Of a stretch of 64,000 nucleotides of DNA, positions 46,958 to 59,400 are shown in pieces. The notes under the pieces were generated by a model. That model was not told the origin of the DNA. It did no database searches and saw only the letters and a list, made by a program, of their open reading frames with translations. Position 1 is the first letter of the stretch, and each line of letters starts with the position of its first letter. The DNA comes from Biscogniauxia marginata (lineage: Eukaryota > Ascomycota > Sordariomycetes > Xylariales > Xylariaceae), in NCBI GenBank assembly GCA_022695795.1, contig MU404083.1:286347-350346 (forward strand), given 5' to 3'. Made by a program: the position numbers and the translations under genes.

Positions 46958-49900
46958 TCACCTAGTCTTGTTGTTGTTGCCTGGGAAAACTTCCTGTTCC
47001 GCAGCGAATGATCGGAGTCGTTTAATACAATCATCTACCTCGGTGGCCAAGAGACAGATGCCCTTATCAATGGACACAGGCTCTATCTGTTCAATGACAT
47101 CCTCGACAGCAACATTCATGGCAATCATGAACTGCAATATCCAGGTAACTCGACGGTGGTACCATTCCAGGGGACTTAAGCCGTTCGTACTACTCTTGTT
47201 CATTAAGAGGAAGCACTTTTCGAGACTTAAGAGGTCCGAAGTGATTGACAATTTTGGAGCACCCTCTGGGCTTTTAAGCCGTGAATTCTCCACGAATTCG
47301 TCATGATAATAGTCAACCTGAAATTCTACAAACTACCACCAAATCAATTTAGTAAGTCGGAGATTGTACGGGTGGGGACTTACGAACAGGCTTAGTTGAT
47401 TGTTCATTGTTCTCATGCCCTAGTTGACACTCTGCATCATGTGCGAGCCTCATCTGTCGAAGCCAAATTGGCTTCAGATCCTCGTAACTTAGCTGCATCA
47501 AACCACTCATGTACTCATCAAGCACATCGAGGTCTTTCTTATTCACATTCTTGTGTTGTTTCTGCACCTTGTAGTACCACGGGACCTTGTGTTCACAACA
47601 CACATGCTCCAAGCCCAATTGTTCAAACTTAGACCGCCGGATAAAGGAGATGAGAATCTGTTTCGCTTCCCAAGCCATGCGATAGTCCTCCAAAACAATG
47701 AGAACTTCGAGCGTGGGGCCAATACTTTTGTGCCAGGGCCACCTCCGGGATAATAAAAATTGCGTTGGCAGACAACCACCTGGGGAGCAAGGACAGGCAC
47801 AGCGGTCGCAAGCTAAGATATTGGCACCATGCCTTAACAGGATTTCAAAGGACTCGATCAATCCATTTATATACCCTATTTCGCAAAAATGAAGGCAGTC
47901 TGTTAACCTCTTGAAAAGTCGCGATAGAGTACACGCGCCATTAATATCTTGGTGGTTTGGGTTCGCACCCCTCTCCAGAAGCAGTTTTATAAATATTGGG
48001 TTATGAATCATGCTGGTGTTCATCATTGGGGTGGCGCCTCCATCATCTTCGGCATTGAATAGCGTAAAGCCTCTTGAAATAAGCGCTTGCGTCTCATCCA
48101 TGTTGTCTGTATGGTGGAGAAGTGTGCCTCCCTTTAAAGATGGGCGAGTTTTGGGGAGTTCGAAGTTGACATCAGTAATCATACATAGTAATTCGGTGAA
48201 AACCCAAGTTGACTCGGGATGGTGTCCTGTAGAAACGAGTGACGTGATAGCATGCTTAGCCAAATTGGAAGCCAATTCCTCGGAGCCTTGAAAAGTTTGA
48301 TGTAATGACTGGATGTAATTTAAAGCACCGAGTAATACATGCCAATGTCCGTAGTATGCGGCGCAATCGAGAAAATCTAGTTCCAGAAGTTCAGCTCCAT
48401 GTGAATTAATCAGAAGCTTCACCAAGTCCAGTTTCCCCATCGCTGCAGCGTACATCAGGGGCGTTGCACCATAATGGTCTCTAACATTCGGATCATGGCC
48501 GGCATCCAATAGAAGTTGCACGGCGCCCTCTTTAAATGTTGCAATATGCAAGGGGGACTGCCCGAGAAAGTTAACATCATGCTTTAGGTCCTTCGCGTCC
48601 TTTATCAACTTTGCCAGTTCGCCGCTTGAACCCGTCAGGATAGTGTTTTGCAAAGGAGAAGTCATGCCAAAACCTGTTTGTGTTTAACTTCTACATGATC
48701 AAGACATGTGATTACAATCCACTTACCCGGATCATTGGAGACCAGCCTAGGTATACTTTTGAACGTGAAAAGATCTGGCATTTTCCCGCCCAAAACATGT
48801 ACCCCATGAAATCGCGGCCACTGCTTCCAATGAGGTGACGGCATGTTCATTGGGTCAAGCCCAAAACTCATAAGAGTATCAAGAAAATGACAGTTCTTCG
48901 TATAGATAATTTAACAGATACATTGGTGTAATAGACTATTTCGCTTTAGCACATTTCCATCCAATATACGAGGCGGAAACCGACCTCAGGCTGTCAAGGC
49001 CATATCTCATGCCAAACTCTTGAGTGAATACCTCAAGCAAGTTTATACACCATTCCGAAGTATAGCCTAGCTCTCTGGCCACTTGCTGCTGAAAAGTTAA
49101 TGCTTAAATAATTAGAGGTATTGTGGACTTACTGACTTCTATATAACCTCTTCCGGCGGGGTTAACGTGATAGATCATATACGGATCTTTTCTCCAGAGC
49201 TCTCGAAAACCCTGTACGGCCTCCTCCTGTCCTATTTGGCGAGTTCGCAGTTCCCAAATTAACTTAAAACCCGGTGACGTATATCTGACGACCCTCTCGG
49301 TTTCGAGTGTTGGGGCGACAGAATACCGGCCTGCTTTTACTGCCATATCTAAACCGAGTGTCAGAGCCAGTGGCAATCCTAATTGCGTGAATGCCACTCT
49401 GAATGCGATGCGGTGCCGTCGTGTTGTACAGCGAGAATTGTCGCATCCTTGGAGTATCATGGACAGAGGCGTATACTCCAGACCCCAGAATCTTCGAGTA
49501 ATATTGGCTCGGACGTGACAAGAACACGAGCAAGCCTTGACACGGCAAGAGTCGGTTCTTCGACTTTGCCTCAGATGGTCTGTGTTCATCGGGGCCTCTA
49601 TTCCATAATTCTGGATTAGGTTATTCTGGATCACTTCAAGTCCTGGAAGCTGACTTGAACGGTGGTCTTCTTCACGAGAGTCGGTGGATGGTAGTAATAT
49701 ACCCGTCAATCGCCGTTGCTGCGAACCCTGAGTAAAGGTCAAGGCTATGCAAAGGTCACCCTTTGCGCTCAGGATATCCTTACGCAGCTCTTCGATATCG
49801 TCCTGCAGGCGGTGATAGTTAATCAGGTCCTTGGCTTTTCGTCCAAACTGCCCATTGCTTGAGGTGTCTGGGAGCCTTTTGACAATCTGCTCGATTCCTT

Positions 49901-50156
49901 CGGTTAAGGCCTGAGTGCGTTTGATACAGTGCCCGACGATGATAGGGGATTCTATCCTGTCTTCCTGGATGAGTTTGCTAAGTTCTGGGAGGAACTTCTC
50001 CATGAACACTAGGTCATCTATCATAGAATTGATTGTGTGTCGGACGTTCTTTGACTGTTTATAGGTGTTCCGCAGCCTTGCTGCACCGCTACCTATTTGT
50101 ATCGCCAACGAGGTCAAGCCAGCTGCCGCGCTGGCGAGCCCGACAACTTCCGCCAT
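46958..50156 (-). CDS. Ankyrin-repeat protein with fungal STAND-type N-terminal domain
   Basis: Predicted exons in coding order are 50156-49137, 49088-48981, 48895-48727, 48673-47384 and 47325-46958 (984 aa). The phases match throughout. The N-terminus (MAEVVGLASAAAGLTSLAIQ) is the amphipathic fungal N-terminal domain that usually precedes NACHT or ankyrin modules. A CSCSCH segment and a basic-aromatic domain follow, then ankyrin repeats from about residue 540 (SPLHIATFKEG, GATPLMYAAAMGKLDLVKLLI, FIKLLLERGANPNHQD, FEILLRHGAN) and a Cys-rich insert (CDRCACPCSPGGC). There is no NTPase domain, so it is not an NLR itself. It is likely an intracellular protein-binding scaffold; the partner is unknown. 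Weak points are the GTCAGT donor at 49136 (a GTAAGT four bases on breaks the frame unless another acceptor is used) and the GTTTCC donor at 48980. The in-frame start at 50267 is non-ATG; 50156 is the natural ATG. Confidence 0.72.
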
Positions 50157-51215
50157 GGGCCCAGACGGTTCAGAGATGAGTCTTGAAAGGTAACGGATTA
50201 ATTTCCCCCCAGAGGAAACTCGGGCGGGGGGGGATGTCCTCAAATATGCATTCTCCAACGGCGGCAATAATTATTAGAATCAGGCTCTGGGGCTGTGCAG
50301 TTAGGCACTCCCCATCGCCTTCCAATATGTACTCGGTTCGGCTCGTCTTATTTGTAGATGCTAGAAGAAGGTTTCATCAGGCATTTTTTTTCTTGAACTG
50401 TCAATATGCATGCGGAAGGTATCAAGGGGGGTAACTGTCATGTACGGTTCCTCCCACTACTCTAGAGTGACAGGGAGTCGTGCATTTCAGCATACTGAGG
50501 TGGGATACATTTATGAGAAAAGAATGGATTAGATTCGTCCAAGGGTGAGTCTAGGTAAGTGAGCTTTGTCCACCTATATATACCTATATATATAGTAGAC
50601 CATAGTAGGACCGTATAGCAGGGGCATTGCGGAAATATTCCGTGTCAATGGGTAGCTATCATGTACAGGCACAAGGCATTCTCAGCCTGCTGCACCAAAA
50701 AACAACATCGCTAATTAATGCGGATCAATTAGCGCTTATATAACTGTGAATGCATCATGTATATGGGGGACAGGTCCCCCATTATCCTGTTGAAATACAA
50801 GCCTCACCAAGCTAAGGCGCATAACACATTGTTTCTAAAATCAATACATACAGATAAAGCTCTTCACCTAATCAAGCACCCTCATAACCCTGTTCTTTCA
50901 TTGGCTATTCTCGGCAGCCAAGAGAGCCACATATTCAAAGTTGATAAATTGTGTCATTTGTAACCTGGGGGGCCGGGTTTAGCACAGTATCGTATAAGCC
51001 CTGTCGCATGAGATTTTGCTATCATGCACGTCCCATCTCCAGATGCACGCTCCTGAATAATTGATAATTATATCTACCTAGTGCCAGTCGCCCTGGTACT
51101 CTACAGCCAATTAGATGTCAGGCAAATAGGAGTTACATACACGACCTTCTATATTCGAACCGATTCGTCAAAACTTTCAATTCGCATCAGACCTAGAGTG
51201 CGTTCAGTATACGGG
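50157..51215. promoter_or_regulatory. Intergenic region and ankyrin-gene promoter
   Basis: Lies between two genes on the same strand. Contains a short TATATA-type palindromic run near 50573-50593. No supported ORF. Confidence 0.35.
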
Positions 51216-52720
51216 TTATTGCGCCTTTGCGACGCCAAACTTCTCCTTGAGCTCTTCCTCGCTGAACTGCCGGGTATGCCTCTTGAGCATGGCTGCGCGC
51301 TGCTCCATCGTCATGTCGATCTGGTCGCCGATGGGGACCAGGCATCTGGCGAGGTGCTCGTAATCCTTCAGGAAGAGCCGGACCGTGATCATGAGGTAGT
51401 CGATGTTGTGAAAGACGAGCGCGTGCTCCCGCCCGTAGATCCCCTTGTTCTGGAGGAAATGCACCGGGTGGTCACGCCAATGCCGCATCGGGTTGAGGTG
51501 GTGCGATGTGTGGTAGCCGTCATTGTAGCAGTAACGGTTGCTCTGGATTTCCACGACGTTAGTTCGCCGCACAACTAGTAGTGCGCCAAAGGAGAAGGCA
51601 TGGGAGGGAACTTACCGGCACATCGATCAACGTCACGCTAGATCGATAATCAGAGTCGGGCTCGTCGGCGTCTACAAATGCGTGTTGACCCCAATTACCC
51701 ACCATAAGCATGACGCGCATCGCCAGGAGAGGGAGCAAGAGTGTGATGAATGCTGCTTGGCTGTTGAGACGAAATATAACAAGGAGCGCGGAGTAGTTAG
51801 ACAACTCCCAGAAAGCGGCTCGGAGGCCGGTATGATACCGGCCTTTTCTCACGAAGTACAGCGGCAAGTCTAGCCACACAAAGAAGTAGAACCGGCCGAC
51901 GTAGTGCAGGAAGTGCCAGAGGCTATCCCGTTGGTAATGGACGGTGGAGGAGAGATCGTCTGGCCCGTTACCCTCGACGTGGTGGTGCTTCACGTGGTGA
52001 TAGAAGTAACTATTCCATGTATGACCCATGAGGGGGTCCATCACATAAGGAAATGCGTGATCGAACAGTTGCATCCAGGACCTTTTGGCCAGAACACCTC
52101 GCTGATGGATATGTTGATGTCGCATTAGCGTGTAGGCTCCCATGTAATAACCCTGCATGACTACGTGGAGGGCGGCGTGAAGATAGCTGAAGCGATAGAA
52201 CAGCCACGCTGCGCTAGGGAGGGTCGTGGTGAAGTATATGATCAGGTGAGTAACCATCACCACATCCGTCTCAAACCTCGCAACCTTGCGAGCCCATGCG
52301 ATGTAAGGCTGTAAAGCATAGCGATACACAGCAGGGTGCAAGCGCGAAGACAAGTCCCGTAGGTCCACAGATGAGAACACCGTAGGTTCAAAGTCCTTGC
52401 TCGACGGATCATTCTGCCCCGTCATAATACCCAAGTCACGCGCATCTCTCGCCTCCGCAGACTCGGTTACATCGTGATTGAGAGCTGTAAGATAATTAGC
52501 AATGAATATATATGATTAAGCTGATGCGGCACTCACTCCTGCTTCTGGCGTTCTCCTTCGCCGTGGAAGAGTCCTTCGTGGTGAGTTCTTCACCGACTGC
52601 CACGGCACCGGTGTCATGCCGACCAGGGGCCGGCCGCCGGCTCCGGATATCATTGGCCAGATTCTGGAGGACAAGAACATCGGCTGGTGTCAATTCCGGG
52701 CTCAGAACAATTGAGTCCAT
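51216..52720 (-). CDS. Fatty acid desaturase-family membrane di-iron enzyme
   Basis: Exons in coding order are 52720-52537, 52484-51616 and 51542-51216 (459 aa). Introns are 52 and 73 nt with GTGAGT and GTAAGT donors, and phases match. Three histidine clusters suitable for a di-iron centre are present: HQHIH (184-188), HHVKHHH (224-230) and HTSHH (362-366, in NDGYHTSHH). Several hydrophobic stretches (around residues 135-160, 250-265 and 295-320) suggest an ER membrane protein. The histidine pattern fits the PF00487-type desaturase/hydroxylase superfamily, but the spacing is not that of the yeast Ole1 or the classical delta-12 enzymes. The substrate and whether it desaturates or hydroxylates cannot be said. 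There is no fused cytochrome b5 domain in the frame. The N-terminal 75 residues are polar and probably cytosolic. Intact. Confidence 0.8.
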
Positions 52721-53819
52721 GGTAATCTTCGGACACGGAAAAGACTTTTGGAGGGCGAAGAGATGAGATCAAGATCAAAATTGCCCCTAGTGTGTGAAAT
52801 AAATGGAGGGAGCTAGCATGAGGCGATGTGAGGGACAACACTAGCGAATCCAGTTCCAGTCCACTTATGCAGCAACCTCCTTTTTCTCACCGTCTTGAGG
52901 GCTGGACTCCAGAACTACGGAAAGGGTTACACGGCAGAAGCTGAGGGAATCCCTGGCAGTGCAGGTGTCAACGGATAGACATGCTATTGGGTTAGCTTAT
53001 ACTTATACTTATTATTCATAGTAGGAATTATATAAACTCCAGTCTGGCAGCTTTTCTTTTTATCAATCAGTACCCAAGGGGGATCTGGACCCCTGATTCT
53101 GAAAACTTCAGAACAGCGCTAACTTGTTTGATGCGATAGATCAGCAATTTGTATCGTGCAGGGAGCGTATTCCAGCCCCTGCCCGCATAGGGATCCGGAA
53201 AATAGGGGTCCTCTGATAATTTGATTTAGTCATTTATAATCCTGGCAACACGCCATAAAAAACAAACAACACCATCGCGTTGTTGTTTCGGTTGCCATCG
53301 AGCGATGCATCCATCTTGTTTCTTTTTCCATATTGTCAGACGAAAACCGCATGAAGTCTTCGCCAAGGGCTAGACTTGCACTAGCAAACGGGAAGAAATC
53401 CCGGCTTTCACAACTCTCGGGGGGGAAAAAACATTGAGCCTCAAAAGATTGGATCTTAAAATATGCAAGGGTCATTGATAATGTGGAGTCGGGAGTTCAC
53501 GCTTGGCAGTGGCATCCATTCATTCATAGAAAGCAGGATGAGGCCATAATATGACGTTTATCAGGAGATATGTTCCTCTAGGTACCCGATTGAGCACAGC
53601 CGGTGGCATTTCTCTATCTAGATATTTCTGGGAAACAGGAGGGAGGGAGAGACGAATAACTCGTCTGTACCGTGCGAAAAATCGTATCACTAAATCGCCA
53701 AGGATATCTGAAGGAACTTGATTCAGCAATTCGAAGGCGCGAGAGCGCAGCACCAGCTATCTCTTCATCACCCCATTGCCAGATCAAAGACAGGCATCAT
53801 CATCATACCAGCATTCCAT
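52721..53819. promoter_or_regulatory. Intergenic region and desaturase promoter
   Basis: About 1.1 kb upstream of the desaturase gene and downstream of the next minus-strand gene. Minus-strand ORFs at 53230-53475 and 53520-53753 show no features and are not called. Confidence 0.35.
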
Positions 53820-54369
53820 TCAGTACAAGACAGTCTCGTCCCTCACAGCGCCCTCCTCCCTCCACCGGCCAATTATGCTCTTCGCCGTCTTGGCCACGAC
53901 TTCCTCGTAGCCCGGCGGCGGCCCGTCCCCGCTCGGCTTCCCGGCCGGGTCCCCGGCCACCCAGACCACGGCGTCCTTGGCGCTGCCGGCGGCGGACTTC
54001 TTCAGCGCCGCGGCCTGCTCGGGGGTGAACGCCCTGCCGAACAGCACCGCGCGCGCCGGCCTCCCGTACTCGTGGGTGCCCACGTCGTTGGTGCTCGGCG
54101 TCGGAGGCTCGCGCCCCGCGAGGAGGTGCGGGAGGTCGGCCTGCGCCTCCTCGAACGATTGGATGAAGCGGATCACTGGTGGATGGGGCGGAACGCGGGG
54201 GGGGGGGTTGTTAGATAGGCAGGTTTCAATCAAAATATGAGATGCGTGATTATGGAAGCATGAGCGGCGAACCTTCATATTCGGGAAGTAAGCTCCGGGA
54301 CACTAGTGCTCCCATCTCGGTGTGCAGGCCGATGAGCACAATGGGGAATGGTTCGGATGACGCTGACAT
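53820..54369 (-). CDS. Small conserved fungal protein of unknown function
   Basis: Exons are 54369-54273 and 54175-53820 (150 aa). The 97-nt intron has a GTTCGC donor, which is weak, but the phase-1 join is clean. The N-terminal PIVLIGLHTEMGALVSRSLLPEYE looks like a beta-alpha unit of a Rossmann-like fold. The second half has VGTHEYGRPARAVLFGRAFTPEQAAALK and KDAVVWVAGDP, followed by a C-terminal helix with YEEVVAKTAKSIIGRW. I recognise this layout as a conserved small protein found across Sordariomycetes but know of no assigned function. The coding part is strikingly GC-rich compared with its surroundings, and the intron contains a run of C (about 54198-54208). Confidence 0.65.
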
Positions 54370-56468
54370 GGTTGTGCTAGCACGAGACGGTGGGTATGCG
54401 AATAAGATTGATCTTGTAGGTTGAATTGGTGTTGCATGTCACAGAAAAGACACTTCGATGTTTGGTTGTGCTATAAGCCTTATAAAGATATAGATTGGAA
54501 CCCCAGACTTTCGATCGACCCGCTCCCTTCGCGGCGTACGCTGATGTCAACTACTCAAGATATTTGTAATACAGTTTGCCTAGCCCTGTGGCAAGACCAT
54601 GCTATTCGTTCCTCGTACGTTGTGATAGGTGAGATCTTAAATAGACCCATTAGCGATTTCTCCTCACATTCTAGCCACAATCAAACGCCCTACAAGGACC
54701 TGTGACACTCACTAAACTTGAGGGTACAGCCGACTATTAACTTTTCGTCATCAGCACGAGACTCGGGACCGGAACTGATGGGGCTTAGGAGCCTACTAGG
54801 TAAGTACTGCCTAGGTTAGTGTAATGTCGGTAGCTGTAGACCGTCCGGTACTAATCCAGTGCCGACGCCGACTATCATCCAAGAACCTTAGTGTCTTCCT
54901 AAGGTATTAATCCAAATAGCCGGTGCTATGTATATTACAAAGTATTTGATATTATATTACGTACTCCTCTTATATATATGCCGCGGCAGGATTGACTCAT
55001 TAGAATAAGTAGGACGCCCGAACAGATGCCACATTCCTTTGCCGACATTATGATACACCTAGAGGATCTCGAATGTGTCATACGACTTACTCCAACTATT
55101 TCTTTAATATCCCATCCCTTGTATGTACATTTGTTCTCTTTATCTCTAGACTAGAGGGCTGAGAAAACGTGAGAATACTCAAGTCTGTATTTCTGCAGCC
55201 GAATGACAACTAAAAGTTGGCTTACACACCAGGTATCATGCAAGCAACGTCGGCTTCATCTGATCTTTAATTAAGATATCTACCTAATGTTAAGCTATGA
55301 GGGTTAGACGGCATTGAATAAAACACAAACGACCTGCGGAGCTGATTCTAAGGACAAGAACTAAAGTTGTTGCAAGTTAGTTATTTTGGTGTGCACTGCA
55401 CTATGGATTCTAAGCCAAGGCAAAACATTATAGTTTAACTACCTACATAGTTCCTTCAATGTTGTGGCTTCCCCCATCAATGAAGTAATTAATAACTTCA
55501 ATAATCACTCGTCGAACTATCACACGACCGAGTTTTGATAACAAGGTGACCATAATGACATTCATTACTTTTATAGATTTCTACTAAAAAGCTTAGCGCC
55601 ATCCACATTGCGATTTCTTAACATTAGGTACCTATTCAAGACCTCCTAACCTTGTTTGATTTGCCAACTATATATACACCATGGCTGGAAACGTGACTCT
55701 CTAGGTATGTAACACTGCCTTAATTTTCGATTCGTGAGGTATGCGATGTTTAAAGTTATAATCTACCTTAAATTCAAGATTGCGTACGAGCATAATCATT
55801 TCTATATATATCTCTCTTTTCCTCCCCAGAAAAAAAAAGGAAAGAAGAAGAAAAAGTCCGGCCAAACTAGCTACCGAGGAGTTTCGCTCTCTCGTTTCAT
55901 TTTTTTTTCCTTTTCCCCTAGTGTAAAATATTTATTCCTCTTTCGTATTTCTATCACGCCATCCCGTCCACCGTTGCCGGAGCACTCCCTATTAAGCCAG
56001 GCGGCCGAGCGCGCTCTTTTTTTCGGTCTTTTTCTGATATAAGTATGTAACTACAGGTGAAATAAAAGAAATGCAAAAGTGGACAGTATAGCAGGTATTA
56101 GAGAAGAGACCGGAAAAGGTGGGCCACCAGATCAGATCCCATTACCGGATTGGAAATATATATATAGTTATGTATGGTCATAGAAAAGGCTAGGCAACCG
56201 TAAAAGAAAGGGGTATGTAGACGTAAAAACATAGACGATATAGAAGAGAAAAAGACAATGGTATAAAGATAGTACCCGCCTGGCGTGATGAATTCCGATT
56301 GAAACGCGTAAATGACCATTAAATCCAATCTACAGCTATCAAACATGATCTAACTCCCCACTTCATTTTCGTAATCTTAACTGACGGCGTATTCATAGTT
56401 GCTGTGATAGACTAGTTCCCGAGTCTGACTAGTCTTGTCGAGAATCTGGCTTCGATCTGACGAACAAC
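54370..56468. other. Long intergenic region
   Basis: About 2.1 kb between two minus-strand genes. It includes TACCTAGGTA-type fragments (around 54797-54820), a purine/pyrimidine-rich stretch (about 55828-55858) and T-runs near 55899. No supported gene; the 94- and 102-codon ORFs have no family resemblance. The part next to 56468 is presumably the 3' UTR of the large downstream gene. Confidence 0.35.
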
Positions 56469-59400
56469 TTAGTCCCAGTCGCCGAACTCGCCTGCGCCAT
56501 AAGGATTCCATTCTTGCCCCGGATAAGACGTGGCACTCATCATAGGGATGCCATCGTCATCATCGTTGACTGCAGCGAGCTCGACAGGCTGATCTACGAG
56601 TATCTTTTCCTCAGGTTCCATATTAAGTGTGATTTTCTGCTCTCGTTGAGGCGTTATATCTTCGGGGTCCGAATCTTCCGGCCCTGAAAGAAAGCTGGCG
56701 CTGCTATTTCCTCCAGCAGCTGCCCCAAAAATGGCGCCGGCGCCGGTGACAGTAACACCATTCGTAATCACACGGCCTTTCTCCGACCCAGCATATTTAG
56801 TGTTCTCGTGCATATGATCTTCTTGAGGATGAGCATTATTCATGCGAGGCGTAGCATCATAAATATCATCGTCCGAGTCTTTCCTGAATTCATTGGCGCG
56901 ATCGATGTTGACGTTCATGCTCGGTTCGGAAACTTGATGAACCGGAACTAAACGTTGGTGACGAGGCTCGGGGCTCACGCTCAAAGCTCTATCTGACGTG
57001 ACCTCGGGGCTCAGGGATGAGCTTCTGGGCGGCTCATTGGTGATAGACATTCTACTCGTGAGGCGGGTAGCATCTGTCGACGGTGACGCATCTCTTGGAC
57101 CGGAAGCTGTTTGAAGTTCACCTTGGCCGGCTTCAGCGCTGGGAGGGTGCAAAGTAGGCGAACCTTCTTCCTGCAAATGGGGAGGCGTTCTTCGGGGTTC
57201 GTGCGCCGGGATATCTACCTGTGCGGGATCAGATTGTAGGGCTTGAGGATGGACGTGCTGGTGGCTAATAGCCGTAGCGATATGCTGTGCTTGCGATCCC
57301 CTGGAATCATCGTTGCTGCTGGGACCTGAAGTATGGAGACTAGAGTAATTAGGTTGAGAGGCTTGTGTGCGGAGCACTGGCTCATGTCGTCTTAAGGATG
57401 CTGGACTATTAGAGCTTTCTGGAACACTTCCCCAATTAGAACTTGATGGTGTCTGGGCAGCCGGGCTGTGAGACCGATGACGGCTGCTATGGGGCTCAGC
57501 ATGAGATTCTTGGGCAGCTGGATTTTGGGCCAGTTGAGATTGGACGTGTTCTTGTTCTGTTATAGAGCTTTGGTTTAATTGGTGGTTAGGCGACAATGGG
57601 ATAAGTTGCTGATGAGCTGGGATTTGGGATACGTGCAAGGGACTGCCTTGTTGGCCTGGGGATGCATTTTGAGACGAGGGTTGGACTTGCGGTTGTTGGG
57701 GCGGGCTTTGTCCTGATTGGGGCATTATTCCTTGAGAAACGGTCTGGGAAGTAACAGGCGCGTGGGTGTACGATGTTCCTGGTTGAGGAGGTGGCATCAC
57801 ACGGGCGTCCCATTGTTGTGGTGGGATTGGTTGCCGCTGCATTGGTTGATGTTGGAGGAACTGGGGAGGAGGGAAACTAGGGCGTCCAACATTGTATGGT
57901 GAAGGAGAAACCAAGATACGATCATGGCCATATCCATGAACCGCTTCATATCCGCGAGGAATAGGGACTTGATCATACTGAGGTTCTCCTAGCTTATTCG
58001 GCCCTTGGTTTCGGAAGGGACCCTGGATCTGCGGGGCTAGTATTGGACCCCGGCCCGGACCCGGAGATGGCCCTTGCCCCTGAGTAGGCAGGGTGCCTAG
58101 TGGTCCTGGAGGAGTGGGGCCGTTAATGGCCGGGCGTGGTATCCCGGGTTGCTGAGGTCCCTCCTGCAGGCCAGGCTGACCAAATTGACCGGGCTGTCTA
58201 GGTTGGATGGGTTGTCCTGGCTGAACGGGTTGCTTGAGTTGTTGTCCAGCTTGACTCGTCTGGCCAGACTGACCAGGCTGACTTGGAATTCCAGGCCGCA
58301 TCATATGTGGAGGTGCTTGCTGTTTGGGGGTAGAGCGTTGCTGTTGAGGTGGACTTGATTCGTTCTGCTTGGAACTTCTTTTGAAGGCGCTGAAGAACTT
58401 TGAGGCGGCACTCTTATCTTTATGAGCATGGGGATGAGCAGGAGCTTTGCCGCCGTCGTAGGCTCCGAAAAATTTGGACAATTTGCTCTGATCCATTGAA
58501 GGGGCAGGACTAGCAGGAAGCCGGGGTGGCTGGATGCTTGTAAATTGAGGGCCCGATTTTGATCCCCAAATCGGAGCATTTTGTTGAGGACCAGGGCCGG
58601 CCGAGATTCCCGGCTGGCCAGAGGGGTTATAGGCAACGCCTAGTCTTTCAGTTGATCCCTGTCGTTCTGTCGACGGACCAGAGCCCTGGGGTCTAGGTGA
58701 ACCTGAAAGGTCATGTTGCGATGGGACAGGAGAATTTGATGAGGATGGCAGTGAAGGTTGGCGCATATGGCCTTGCCAATTAGATGCACTGAGCTGCGGG
58801 CTCTGCTCAGACAGACTCCGTTCGTGTAACTTTGAAGGTGGCTGTGCGGAAGTCATATATGGCTCGTCTTGCTTCGATGTCCCTGATCCTACGGGCTTCC
58901 TGTTGGGTGCGGCGCGAGGAATGGACGACGGGCTTCCTACATTTAGATGTTCTTGAAACGACTCTTGAGATAGGCGAGGAGAGTCCTTCAGCACCGAGTC
59001 GTCGTCATCATCATCATCAGCTTCTGTTTGTTGACTCTGGGCTGACCCTAGCGGGCTCGGCCCAGGAGATAGCCGTACAGGAGCTTGCGAACCCTGCTGA
59101 GATGACATGTTGACTCGTGGAGGGGACAACGCTTGTGCGTTCGCGGGTTGGGTTTGCGAAACCGTGATCTCCGATGGCCGTCTAATCATTACCGCCTGTG
59201 CAGTTTGCACAAAATGCGGGGAAAGAGGCTCACCCACCTGAGGGCTTAACTGGTCAGGAGTCATGGACCGTTGCGCACTTAACTGTCCCACCGGTCCTTG
59301 TGTGCCGGCATACATCGGGTGCGGCCCCAGCGTTTGTGGCGGAGGTCGGAACGGCTGGCCGTGCTGCATAGGAGCAAATTGCATTGGGTGCTGGCTGGGC

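Noticed and set aside
53672..54240. Several overlapping plus-strand ORFs, Arg/Pro-rich
   Set aside because: They are antisense to the GC-rich small conserved gene; GC-rich coding DNA opens such frames by chance.
54421..54705. 94-codon ORF between genes
   Set aside because: No domain, signal or neighbour support; composition like the surrounding intergenic DNA.
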